From: Chimonanthus salicifolius
Taxonomy: Eukaryota; Streptophyta; Magnoliopsida; Laurales; Calycanthaceae
Direction of reading: 5' to 3'
NCBI GenBank assembly: GCA_013350335.1
Contig: CM023538.1
Coordinates: forward strand, 46,122,201-46,186,200
Length of the DNA: 64,000 bases
Positions 34,501 to 43,621 of the stretch are shown here, in pieces. Within the stretch, counting starts at the first letter, position 1, and each line of letters opens with the position of its first letter. Below the pieces are notes generated by a model. It was not told the origin of the DNA. It saw nothing but the letters and a program-made list of their open reading frames with translations, and made no database searches. Made by a program: the position numbers and the translations under genes.

Positions 34501-35698
34501 CGGTGACCTAGACGAAGAGATCTACATGAAACAACCCGAGGGGTTTGAGTTGAAGGGCAAGGAGAATCTTGTTTGCCGACTCAAGAAGAGCTTGTACGGA
34601 CTGAAACAGGCACCGCGGCAATGGTACAAGAAGTTTCACTCTTTCATGACAGGACAAGGATACAAACATAGTTCAGGTGACTCATGTGTGTATTATCAGG
34701 AGTTCAAGGGTGATCAGTTCATCATCCTGTTATTATATGTGGACGACATGTTGATATTTGGAAAGAGTTCCGAATTGATCAAGCTATTGAAGGCAGACCT
34801 GTCAAAGGCGTTTGACATGAAAGATCTTGGCCCTGCTAGACAGATTTTGGGTATGGAGATTCACAGAGATAGAAAGAAAAAGAAGATTATCCTGTCTCAA
34901 GAGAAATACATTGAGAAGGTTTTGGAGAGATTCGGCATGAGGGATTGCAACTCCGTTAGCACTCCTCTCGCCGCTCACTTCAAGCTCAGTAAGGAATGTT
35001 GTCCTTCATCAGAGACAGAGAAAGACAAGATGAGTCAGATTCCATATCAGTCGGCAGTTGGTAGTCTCATGTACGCGATGGTTTGCACGAGACCAGATAT
35101 AGCACATGCAGTTGGATTGGTGAGCAGATTTATGTCAGACCCAGGACATGATCATTGGGAGGCAGTGAGATGGATCTTCAGATACCTACGAGGTACTTCG
35201 AGCATGGGCATCATGTTTGGTGGAGACCCTTTTATTACTGGCTACACAGATGCAGATATGGCTGGTGACCTTGATGGTCGCAAGTCCACTTCTGGTTATC
35301 TTTTCACATTTGCTGGAGGAGCCGTCAGTTGGCAATCCAAGTTACAGAAGTGTGTAGCACTTTCTACGGCAGAGGCAGAGTACATTGCTGCTACGGAAGC
35401 TGGGAAAGAGATGGTTTGGCAAAAGGGATTTCTTCGGGAAATAGGCATCAAACAGGAGGACTACACAGTGTATTGTGACAGTCAGAGCGCCATCGACTTG
35501 AGTAAGAATGCCATGTATCACTCAAGAACGAAGCACATTGATTTGAGATATCATTGGTTGAGAGCAGCAATTGAAGAGAAACAGATCAGTGTAAAGAAGA
35601 TCCATACAGACCACAATCCAGCAGACGCATTCACCAAAGTTCTTTCAAAGAACAAGTTTGAGTTCTGCGTAGGGGCATCTGGCCTCTACAGAAGATGA
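31571..35698 (+). CDS. Copia gag-pol polyprotein (1375 aa)
   Basis: ATG at 31,571 (MASSSSSTVMKL), stop at 35,696, no interruption. Domains by residue: Gag (UBN2/retrotran_gag_2 type) about 1-225; zinc knuckle CFHCGRAGHFKNQC 242-255; aspartic protease active site DTGA at 312-315; GAG-pre-integrase LWH (439-441) and CEHC (472-475); integrase core with D502, D565 and E601, the last two 35 residues apart as in DD35E; a Ser/Thr/Pro-rich acidic linker at about 745-860; reverse transcriptase from about 908 with D970 (MDVKTAFLHG) and YVDD 1056-1059; RNase H with YTDAD (D1227), AEAEY and CDSQSA. All catalytic residues are present. The product would form virus-like particles and copy and insert the element. 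Codons upstream to 31,526 are in frame but lack an ATG. Confidence 0.95.
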   Translation: MASSSSSTVMKLVPGNYLLWKTRMQDLLIKHDLYYPLLGDASMPEDMKAKPKEWEYKHLKAVSLIREYVDDSILHHITAEKKADELWTKLSTMYESKAPVNKASVIKRLVKLTYNEHMSMSEHLSNFQGMVNQLASAKIIFADEILALLLMATLPDSFETMVIALNNSAPGGELSLETVKESLMNEEMRRKEKGIVTSSSGAYVSQDRGRKHKTHGRQDHRSKSRPGGGHRSQSRGRDNRKCFHCGRAGHFKNQCRVWKRENNQTVQHQARQPASSDTTAATTQEPRTLVIVTTSEGESLSITPSSSEWVIDTGATYHYNPHRSFFSTYTSGDFGTVRMGNSACSPITGVGNITIKTSHGCEISLKDVRHVPDIRLNLISARVLGTEGYISTFGGDRCKISKGSLTMARGVIRDYLYVLTGTVCTGQMHAVQRETAFSLWHRRLAHLSEKGLQILQRKALIPRTECTRLDSCEHCIMGKQTRASFNLKGHIKARKLDLVYSDVCGPIEVESLGKNKYFVTFIDDSTRKCWIYFMRSKDQTFSFFREFVASVERETGRKLKCLRTDNGGEYTSGEFKEFCKKNGIRHELTVPGTPQHNGVAERYNRTIVERMRCIVHNANLPKRFWSEAARTAVYLINRSPSAPLNGEVAECLWTGRKVSYKHLRVFGCVCYAHIPDMSRKKLDVKSTLCAFIGYGGPEFGYRLWDPAQQKMFRSRDVVFREDEFFNENNKPTYSSDLDQGPISTPDTPQSAATPSPSPAPPVSQSDDSGSDVPSSSHSDSVSGPADTSTDETVNEPVHDTVEDTVEDDQDRDRQLSEGEHSPSTSTSEDVIPPRRSVREHNPSRRYPSSDYVLMTSEGEPESYSEAIGDKNRIHWGKAMVEEMMSLKKNNTYELVDLPVGRKALQNKWVFRVKKDGEKVLKYKARLVVKGFGQKKGVDFDEIFSPVVKMSSIRVMLGLAASLDLEIEQMDVKTAFLHGDLDEEIYMKQPEGFELKGKENLVCRLKKSLYGLKQAPRQWYKKFHSFMTGQGYKHSSGDSCVYYQEFKGDQFIILLLYVDDMLIFGKSSELIKLLKADLSKAFDMKDLGPARQILGMEIHRDRKKKKIILSQEKYIEKVLERFGMRDCNSVSTPLAAHFKLSKECCPSSETEKDKMSQIPYQSAVGSLMYAMVCTRPDIAHAVGLVSRFMSDPGHDHWEAVRWIFRYLRGTSSMGIMFGGDPFITGYTDADMAGDLDGRKSTSGYLFTFAGGAVSWQSKLQKCVALSTAEAEYIAATEAGKEMVWQKGFLREIGIKQEDYTVYCDSQSAIDLSKNAMYHSRTKHIDLRYHWLRAAIEEKQISVKKIHTDHNPADAFTKVLSKNKFEFCVGASGLYRR

Positions 35699-35745
35699 CA
35701 TCCATGTCAGAGTGTTCTCCTCCTCCTGGGGCTGGAGGGGGAGAT

Positions 35746-36024
35746 TGTTGTGGGCCAGCCCCACTTATGGGCCTATTGGGCTTAGGCCCGATAGAGTGAC
35801 TTATATATTATTGTATTCCTGTGTAAGACATAGAGAGAGAGGGATTAGAGAGAGAGTGAGAGACAGAGAGATCTGAAAGGGAGAGACCTTGTAATCCTCT
35901 GTACTTGTTTTTCTACATAGTAGATTTCATCTCGCTCCGTGGACGTAGGCGTTCTAGCCGAACCACGTAAATCTCGTGTCGTGTGATTTGTGTGTTTGCA
36001 TTAATTAATCTCTAATCCCCAACA
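35746..36024 (+). repeat. 3' LTR of intact copia element
   Basis: 279 bp, identical by eye to the 5' LTR. Preceded by the polypurine tract at about 35,730-35,745 and followed by the AACCT target duplication. Confidence 0.95.
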
Positions 36025-36029
36025 AACCT

Positions 36030-36430
36030 TTATTTTCTATCTACTAGTTCAAAATTTACTTAATTGTAACTTCGTTATGTACTTAAGACAAAATCCCTAT
36101 ACAACAAAACCCACATAGGTCTCTAAGCAAGCTGAATTCAATGTATCTGTCGTATCTCATTTTGATATAATGCAGTCTGATTGTCTCTATACGACTTTGA
36201 GAAATAAAAGACATTTTTGGGAATGGGTTCTCAGCTTACTATCAGAACAAATGATGGTAAATCCTTGATATATGTTTTTAATAAAAAATCTAAATTTTTC
36301 CTCCTTTTTTCTTTTGGATAGATTGATTTTTCACACGGAAAATACAGTTTTGAATAATTTAAAAAAAAAGTTATTCAGATATTTACAAATGAGAATTTAT
36401 AATGTACATGTGGCCGAATGTGACAAATAC
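36030..36430 (-). other. RLP intron remainder
   Basis: Intron sequence between the copia insertion and the LRR exon upstream on the minus strand. The part at 36,345-36,425 (gaataattt...tacaaatgagaatttataatgtac) is related to the DNA just below 42,180, 50,230 and 58,235 in the array, confirming common ancestry. Confidence 0.6.
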
Positions 36431-36580
36431 CTGATGAGAAAAAGTTGCCTCTTATGTCGCTCCCTGCTATATATAAACTTTTTAACTTCGTCAGGTTTGC
36501 TAGACATATGGGGATGTTGGGATCGTCCAACCTGTTATTACTCAGGTCTAGATCTTGAAGAGCCGTTAATTCACATATGC
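36431..36580 (-). CDS. RLP internal exon (two LRRs), ICELTAL type
   Basis: 150-bp exon with acceptor cttttacag and donor gtatttgtc. It encodes (G)ICELTALQDLDLSNN, then NIPICLANLTKLKSLYI and GNFFSS, open and in the same phase as the other exons. It would splice to 28,082 across an intron enlarged by the copia insertion. Its 3' half is the intact counterpart of the truncated exon fused to LRRNT in the array units. Confidence 0.8.
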
Positions 36581-36959
36581 CTGTAAAAGAGAGAAAAAAA
36601 TTATATTATACCATTTTCTCTATTCTTATATTTAAATGTCAATATTTAAAATTGTAGTTTGATGCTAAATACTCTAAATGAATTCAATGTACTTTCTTAT
36701 AACTTTGTTATGACAGTGTTCTATCATAGCACATTGTATTGAAACACTCTTCTTTCTGATTAGAGTTATTCTTTTGGATTTTTTGTTTGTATGCAAAAGA
36801 AAAAAGAAAACGCCTCTTCAAAAAAATACAGAGTGACTACCTTTTAAAAGTAATTGACAACAACAAAAGCACCCATCTTGGTGTGGCCGAATATCTTTCT
36901 ATAAATCTTCCCATGTGTCTAAGTTCCTTAAATTATATTATTTAAAAAATAATTTTTAG

Positions 36960-37066
36960 TGTAATACCCTGACTCAAAATTAGGCCAATTGTGATGAAAA
37001 TTGATTGGAGATTACTTTAAAAAAAATAGTCATGTTCCGAGCCCACAATCATGTCGGGGCGTGACA
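36960..37066 (+). repeat. Candidate short LTR of a Ty3/gypsy relic
   Basis: The segment starts TGTAATACCC and ends GGGGCGTGACA, a style common at the ends of plant Ty3/gypsy LTRs. It is followed by gcttgatatg, a weak primer-site-like match. No partner LTR was identified 3' of the relic, so both identity and borders are tentative. Confidence 0.35.
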
Positions 37067-37201
37067 GCTTGATATGTGAGTTTTCGTTCAAACTCACGGA
37101 CTGTGAAGGGTAAATACATGTTTAGAGCTTACGATTAAGATTAGAGTAGAATCCTTTTATTTTGTGTTGACATTATCATCTGATGTTTTGATGAAATTTA
37201 T

Positions 37202-37621
37202 ATGTCAACCAACAGGACATCTAGTCAGATTGTGGCAAGGGGAACACCAGGGAACCCAAATAGTGACTCTAGCGTACGAGGAGCTAATATCAGAACAGAG
37301 CCAATAGAAGTTATAGAAGTGTCATCCTCAATGGAACAACCTCTCTCACCTTATTATACACCATCCACTCCACCAGAATATTACCTTTGTTTACTTTGTA
37401 ACCAGTTGGGGCATTTGACAGATGATTGTCCTTATCCTATCAACGTGGTATGCCCAGTTTGTGGATTTACTGGACACAGACGTGAGGAGATGAACTGTCC
37501 ATACATTGGAGGTGTAGGAATAGTTCCATGTCTAATTTGTGGAGGACTTGATCACATAGAGTCAGGATGTCCCTACATTATAGACACCAACTATGATGCA
37601 GAATCATCCACAGATGATTAG
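37202..37621 (+). CDS. 139-residue protein with three zinc knuckles
   Basis: ATG at 37,202, open to the stop at 37,619. After a Ser/Pro/Glu-rich N-terminus come three Cys-His knuckles: CX2CX4HX4C at residues 63-76 (CLLCNQLGHLTDDC), CX2CX4HX6C at 84-99, and CX2CX4HX4C at 110-123. Each is followed by PY, so they arose as repeats of one module. Knuckles of this type bind single-stranded nucleic acid. The ORF lies between a candidate LTR and a Ty3/gypsy gag start 270 bp downstream, so it may be an accessory ORF of that element, although gypsy knuckles normally sit at the end of Gag. It could also be a captured host or viral piece. Product function unknown. Confidence 0.55.
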   Translation: MSTNRTSSQIVARGTPGNPNSDSSVRGANIRTEPIEVIEVSSSMEQPLSPYYTPSTPPEYYLCLLCNQLGHLTDDCPYPINVVCPVCGFTGHRREEMNCPYIGGVGIVPCLICGGLDHIESGCPYIIDTNYDAESSTDD

Positions 37622-37659
37622 GGAAACGCAGGTTGGGAAGGGAGAGAGAGAAAACGTTG

Positions 37660-37686
37660 TGTGTATATATATATATATATATATAT
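37660..37686. repeat. (TA)n microsatellite
   Basis: About twelve ta dinucleotides just downstream of the zinc-knuckle ORF. Confidence 0.85.
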
Positions 37687-37892
37687 GAATATGTACATAT
37701 TGTTTTGTACTTGTATGAGGGTATAACAAGAACCCCACTTTGTGTAAGATAAATAAAATATGTAATGGGATGTTAGTATTATGTATACTATGGTTATGTG
37801 TGTGTCTATGTTAGAAAACAAATCACATTGTTTGTCTTGATAAAAACTCTTTGAAATATTATATGATATTTTCGAATGTGAATGACAGGAAA

Positions 37893-38580
37893 ATGTCAGG
37901 ACCAACTGGAAACGCTAGGGGCCGAGGAAGTAGGACAGGTCCTCAACTCCAAGCCAATCAAGACATACCAAATGACGCTGTGCAAATAGCAATGGAAGCG
38001 TTACAGAGGATCGCCTAAGATATGCGACGACCTCTGGCTAGGACCCAGGAGGAGAGAGCCACTACGGCTCTAAAGGAATTCAAAAGGTTAAATCTTCCAA
38101 GTTTTTCAGGAGTTGAGGACCCTACGGCTGTTGAGAATTGGGTCACTCAGGTAGGCGGATGTTTAATACCCTGGCCACTGCCGATGACTTAAAGGTGACT
38201 TTGGCCACCTACCAACTGGAAGGAAATGCATAAAAATGGTGGGAGTTCAAGAACCAGACCAGAAATTGTGTCCCATGACACGACTTGGATTGGGAGAGGT
38301 TATGATGTATACTGTGATGCGTCTAAATTTGGATTGGGATGTGTGCTAATGCAAGAAGGTAAAGTAGTTACTGATGGTTCCAGACCACTGCAAGGGCATG
38401 AGCAAAATTATCCAACTTATGATCTGGAATTAGCAGTTGTGGTCTTTGCATTAAAACTTTGGCGACATTATTTATTTGGTAAAAAAATCAATATATTTTC
38501 TGATCATCATAGTCTTAAATATTTGATCATAGTCCTCTATCCTTCTCTCCTTTCCTCTCCCTCCCTCCTTCAATTTTGAA
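37893..38580 (+). pseudogene. Internally deleted Ty3/gypsy relic: gag joined to RNase H
   Basis: From ATG 37,893 the frame reads MSGPTGNARGRG..., a gypsy-type Gag N-terminus, with a stop at 38,016. It continues as LKEFKRLNLPSFSGVEDPT and, after a 1-base frameshift near 38,157, as [22 protein letters not shown] with another stop near 38,230. At about 38,300 it switches to RNase H ([18 protein letters not shown] ... [27 protein letters not shown] ... SDHHSLKYL). Protease, reverse transcriptase and integrase are missing, so an internal deletion of several kilobases joined the two parts. The relic is dead. Confidence 0.8.
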
Positions 38581-39855
38581 CCCTATCTATCTTTACCTCT
38601 CTCGCTTGAAATTCGAACATCAGTTTGCTTGGGCATATGGAAGGAGTTGTGAACTCCAATCCCATCCTCCCTCTTAGGTTGGTTGGCTAGAAGAGTCCAC
38701 CACACCGCAAGGTTTTACATCATGTAGAGGTTATTATGTAGAGGCTATAAATAAGTGTCTCATTTGGCTAATTTCGAGAACACGGATATTGGAGAAATCA
38801 AAATTTGAGCAAAGTTCTCAAAGTTAAGGTTGATTTGTGTTTGCAAGTAACTTATGAATATCTAGTTTTCCAAAATTTGCATGAATTAAATTGAAAATAT
38901 AATCTGGCATAAAGTCTCGATTTTACTTAATATTAATCAGAATAGGTTTCTTTTCCTTTCCTTCTTTTTCATTTTAATTCATTCAAATGGAAACTGGTTT
39001 TCATGAGATAATTAGTCCATCAAGGATTGCCAGTTGTTTAACCTTGATCGATTTCCATTTGAACTATTGAATTGTTAATTGTGGGCCGATGGAAGATTTC
39101 TACACTACCTGAATCCACATCAACAGTTTGATTTCTATTAGTGTGGGCAAGGCCAGTTTCTGCACTACCTAGTCTACATCACATTTTGTACAAATTTTTA
39201 AAACTATATAATTTATGATAATGTTGGATAAATATATGAATATTATTTTTTTGATAGAGATTTCCATATATGAAGAATGATCAGTCACACAAGTAATAAA
39301 GTGCTCTTAGGTGAGATCTTTATATGGAGCCTACCTATGATCATGAGGTTGATGGGAATGAATGGTCTATCTCTATATCTTATAAATACCGCATACTTAC
39401 ACGGATCTTTTAAACCCATCTAACCTTGTTGTCATAGGTGGGCTCTACATGAAGCTCTTACCATAAAAACACTTTATATTATGCAATTTATCATTTCCAT
39501 CTACATATATGTTGGAAGGAAAATAGATATATTCGATTATATGTTTTAAATAAGAGTTTTTATTTAACAGTAAAAAAAAATTGAACACTATTTACCGTTT
39601 TTGTAAAGATATCTTATGCTATTGCTATACTATGTTGCAACTTCTATTTTTTTTATCTAAAAATTTAATCAAATTTTACAATTATCAAAAATCACCTTAA
39701 GAACATTCAGCACATCTCCTTGGTATGGAATATCTATCAAGGTTGCACTGATGATCACTCATATATTTTTCTAACATTTGTTTCGATATCTTTCAAAATG
39801 TATGAGTGTGTCTAGATATATTCATTTGAGAATCAATAAGATAATATCTTCATAC

Positions 39856-40008
39856 CTGTAGAAGTGAAAAATTTGCCGCTTAACTTATTCCTGCTCAAAT
39901 GTAGCGACTGTAATTTTGTTAGGTTACCTAAACACGTGGCAACCTTGTCATCATCAAAATTATTGTCACTAAGGTCCAAATCTGTAAGAGTGACCAATTT
40001 GCATAAAC
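39856..40008 (-). CDS. RLP LRR exon, unit A copy 1 (LCKLVTL type)
   Basis: 153-bp exon, acceptor ctttacag, donor gtatgaag. It encodes (G)LCKLVTLTDLDLSDNNF, CLGNLTKLQSLHLSRNKLSG and KFFTST(G). Open, same phase as 27,930-28,082. It lies in the first half of the 1.49-kb internal duplication of unit A. Whether it is spliced into any transcript is unknown. Confidence 0.75.
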
Positions 40009-40687
40009 CTGTAAAGCATAGAATAGATCATTTCAGTCTCATATTCAGTATATAAGATGCCATTTGATGAATGAAGCATTAATATAAAACACAAATGCTT
40101 GAGTCATTACTATATTATGAAAAAAGTTAATTTATGTTCCTGTTTTATTAGATTGCTTTTATAATTATTTTTTAAAATAGCAGCAAGGTAAAGTTGTCAA
40201 TATGCATTAGTTTAGAATCGTTCTCTCTTTTTGTCTGTTAATTTTACAACTCTCTTGAGTTGACTTGAGGTAGTTTCTTTTCTTAAAGGTCAAATTAATT
40301 ATAGTTTACAACATTAATACAACAGTAGAAAACTGAGCAGTTGTTTTTACATAAAACATTTTCCAATATAAATAAAGAAAGATGCAGGGTATGATTTATT
40401 AAAGCAATCTATTGGATTTGAAAGAATTATATATTAAATTTGAAATTTCACTGTAGTGTTATAAAAATAAGAAATGCAAAATTATTTGCTTCAAAGCGCT
40501 TTATTTTTTTGTCATGCAATGACTTTTTTTTTTAATTTACAAATTATAATTATCTGTGTTTAAGCATGGGACTATGAGCTTACTATGAGAACAAATGATT
40601 TCTCACATCCAAAACACAGTTCTGAATAATTTGAAAAAGTTGTATAGACATTTACAAATGAGAATTGAATATTTGCAATTGAAAAAT

Positions 40688-42155
40688 GATCAGTCACACA
40701 AGTAATAAAGTGCTCTTAGGTGAGATCTTTATATGGAGCCTACCTATGATCATGAGGTTGATGGGAATGAATGGTCTATCTCTATATATTGTGGTTATAA
40801 AAGATCAACTTGGTTGAATGAGACGGGTCATAATTCATTCTCATAGCTAGAGTCATTCAATCAAGCCAATATCTTGTAAATACCGTATACTTACACGGAT
40901 CTTTTAAACCCATCTAACCTTGTTGTCATAGGTGGGCTCTACATGAAGCTCTTACCATAAAAACACTTTATATTATGCAATTTATCATTTCCATCTACAT
41001 ATATGTTGGAAGGAAAATAGTTATATTTGATTATATTTTTTAAATAAGAGTTTTTATTTAACAGTAAAAAAATTTGAACACTATTTACCTTTTTATTAAA
41101 GATATCTTATGCTATTGCTATACTATGTTGCAACTTCTATTTTTTTTGTCTAAAAATTTAAACAAATTTTACAATTATCAAAAAACACCTTAAGAACATT
41201 CAGCACATCTCCTTGGTATGGAATATCTATCAAGGCTGAACTCATGATCACTCATATATTTTTCTAACATTTGCTTGGATATCTTTCAAAATGTATGAGT
41301 GTGTCTAGATATATTCATTTGAGAATCAATAAGATAATATCTTCATACCTGTAGAAGTTAAAAATTTGCCGCTTAACATATTCCCGCTCAAACGTAGCGA
41401 CTGTAATTTTGTTAGGTTACCTAAACACATGGCAACCTTGTCATCATCAAAATTATTGTCACTTAGGTCCAATTCTATATGAGTGACCAATTTGCATAAA
41501 CCTGTAAAGCATAGGATAGATCATTTCAGTGTCATATTCAGTACATAAGATGCCATTTGATGAATGAAGCATTAATATAAAACACAAATGCTTGAATCAT
41601 TACTGTATGTTGAAAAAAGTTAATTTATGTTCCTGTTTTATTAGATTGCTTTTATAATTATTTTTTAAAATAGCAGCAAGGTAAAGTTGTCAATATGCAT
41701 TAGTTTAGAATCGTTCTCTCTTTTTGTCTGTTAATTTTACAACTCTCTTGAGTTGACTTGAGGTAGTTTCTTTTCTTAAAGGTCAAATTAATTATAGTTT
41801 ACAACATTAATACAACAGTAGAAAACTGAGCAGTTGTTTTTACATAAAACATTTTCCAATATAAATAAAGAAAGATGCAGGGTATGATTTATTAAAGCAA
41901 TCTATTGGATTTGAAAGAATTATATATTAAATTTGAAATTTCACTGTAGTGTTATAAAAATAAGAAATGCAAAATTATTTGCTTCAAAGCGCTTTATTTT
42001 TTTGTCATGCAATGACTTTTTTTTTTAATTTACAAATTATAATTATCTGTGTTTAAGCATGGGACTATGAGCTTACTATGAGAACAAATGATTTCTCACA
42101 TCCAAAACACAGTTCTGAATAATTTGAAAAAGTTGTATAGACATTTACAAATGAG
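40688..42155. repeat. Second half of a 1.49-kb tandem duplication inside unit A
   Basis: Repeats 39,279-40,665 with offset 1,493 at the exon. The first half lacks about 81 bp (ttgtggttataaaagatcaac... region present at 40,787-40,867). At the junction (about 40,664-40,690) the word gaatatttgcaattgaa is inserted. It also occurs at about 43,238, so the join contains filler copied from elsewhere in the unit. Confidence 0.8.
41349..41501 (-). CDS. RLP LRR exon, unit A copy 2
   Basis: 153-bp paralogue of the previous exon with intact splice sites. It encodes (G)LCKLVTHIELDLSDNNF, CLGNLTKLQSLRLSGNMLSG and KFLTST(G). It differs from copy 1 at about ten bases and, unlike copy 1, its intron downstream also differs from unit B. 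Confidence 0.75.
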
Positions 42156-42171
42156 AATTTATAATGTATAT

Positions 42172-42387
42172 GTGTCCGAATGTGAGAAAAAGTTGCCTCT
42201 TATGCTGCTCTCTGCTATATCTAATCTTTGTAACTTCATCAGGTTTGCTAAACAAAAGTTCTTTTATCTTTACCTGATACAGGTCTATTTCAATCACTCT
42301 ACCAGTAGAGTTGTCACAAGTTATTTCAGACCATTGGCAACAATCATGACCCTCCCAATTATCCATGGGTTCACTTTTAAGAGTGTA
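42172..42387 (-). pseudogene. RLP LRRNT exon fused by deletion to half an LRR exon, unit A
   Basis: From a possible acceptor (cttttctctag) at 42,388, the frame reads TLKSEPMDNWEGHDCCQWSEITC and CDNSTGRVIEIDLYQVKIKEL, an LRR N-terminal cap that lacks any signal peptide. At about 42,253 it switches, out of frame, into the 3' half of an ICELTAL-type LRR exon (intact version at 36,431-36,580). That exon's last codons and splice donor are also lost (about 13 bp missing near 42,184). It cannot make a working receptor. The same junction and the same donor loss occur in units B and C. Confidence 0.8.
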
Positions 42388-42678
42388 CTAGAGAAAAGTG
42401 ACGCCACTCTTTTCCATATGTTTTGATAGATCTCTTGTATTTAAGATTGGGAATTTTTTTGCATTATTAGATTTATGGTTATTACATTGCACTTCTTTTA
42501 TTTCTTTCTCTTTTTTCACTAGTGAAAACCATCTTCTTTTTTTGCCTATAGATGTTGATATCATTACAAGATCATGTAAGTTTTGTATTTCTTTGTGTCC
42601 TGTCTATAAATGGTTTAAATTTTATTTTTTCCTAATTTGAATTTCACATTTTGCACTTACAAGTTACAATAACCATAC

Positions 42679-42825
42679 CTGACATAGTAATGAAATTCCC
42701 TTGTAGACGGTTGTCGCTTAGATAAAGATATTTCAACATTGGCAAGCCATGTAGGTAAAATTGATCATTCTCCAACACATTATAGCTGAGATCTAAGGAT
42801 TGAAGTTGAGTCAATTTACGAAGCG
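42679..42825 (-). CDS. RLP LRR exon, unit A (LRKLTQL type)
   Basis: 147-bp exon with acceptor tttttgcag and donor gtatgg. It encodes LRKLTQLQSLDLSYNVLEND, then LHGLPMLKYLYLSDNRLQG and NFITMS(G), open. In RLP genes this repeat follows the LRRNT, yet here it lies 5' of the LRRNT relic on the minus strand, so it must belong to a different gene copy or a shuffled one. Confidence 0.7.
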
Positions 42826-42859
42826 CTGCAAAAAATAAAAAAGGTTTATACATTCGAAC

Positions 42860-43619
42860 ATAAATGATGATGAAAAATCATAAATAAAGAAAAATACTGG
42901 AAATATATTCTCTACTAGTATTATTCATATTGTTAGTGATACTAATAGATATTCAACTGCAATCTAATTCCATATAGCTGAAAAGTATGACTATAATCAT
43001 ATGACCCATCTATGGGAAAATTTTACACCTAGAGAAAGCTTATTTAAGTCAATTTTTTAATTATCATAGTTAGCAAACATCACCCACCTCTTATCTGAGA
43101 GCACTTCCACACAATTCTCCAACTATTTTGGCTCATCTATTTTTTATAAATATTAAAAAAAATGTCTTGCAAAAGAATTTGATTATTACAACTCTTTAAT
43201 CAATAGCAGGTATTTTAGACATTTAATACGTTAGAATTGAATATTTGCAATTGAATAAGAAAGATATGAGTACCTTTTGTAACTATAGAAACTATAAAGA
43301 TGGCTTTTGCAATTAAGACAAAAGATAAGGAGGTATTTACAGATTACCCAAAGTGATATAATAACTAATATTCAAACATCTATCATGTCGTCGCTATTCA
43401 AATTGTGCACACTTTTATATGATTTTTTTTAAAATAAAATAACGAAGGATAATTAATAATTTATGGAAGTTATCGCGGTTCAAAAGGATATGGAAAGATA
43501 TTTTACATTTTTTAATAAAACGTTGTTTGTTGAGTAGGACATGTTTATAAATATAATAACACATACTTATTTAAGAATAGTTTTGCAAGTCCTAAATTTT
43601 ATAATCTTAAACATTTCTT

Positions 43620-43620
<1 letters not shown>
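42860..43620. other. AT-rich unit A spacer
   Basis: Between the LRKLTQL exon and the (AT)n tract. No gene. It differs from the matching part of unit B at about 3% of positions by eye. Confidence 0.6.

Positions 43621-43621
<1 letters not shown>

Larger units (their letters stand above)
29620..36024 (+). mobile_element. Complete, apparently intact Ty1/copia retrotransposon (Tork/Tnt1-like), 6.4 kb
   Basis: LTRs of 279 bp at 29,620-29,898 and 35,746-36,024 (TGTTGTGGGCC...CCCCAACA) look identical base for base. The 5-bp target duplication AACCT flanks the element (29,615-29,619 and 36,025-36,029). The primer site TGGTATCAGAGCC lies 2 bp after the 5' LTR, and a polypurine tract (ggctggagggggagat) abuts the 3' LTR. 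One uninterrupted gag-pol frame lies between. Integrase precedes reverse transcriptase, which defines copia, and the protein style is that of TNT 1-94. The element sits in an intron of a minus-strand RLP, in the opposite orientation. Identical LTRs and an open frame indicate a recent insertion that may still be competent. Confidence 0.95.

Noticed and set aside
42274..42387. 114-bp LRRNT exon ending at a GT donor (gtaaag) at 42,273
   Set aside because: Comparison with the intact first exon at 4,511-4,864 shows the coding sequence continues past this GT (YQVKIKEL matching AQREQEL), and splicing there would not match the phase of the LRR exons.
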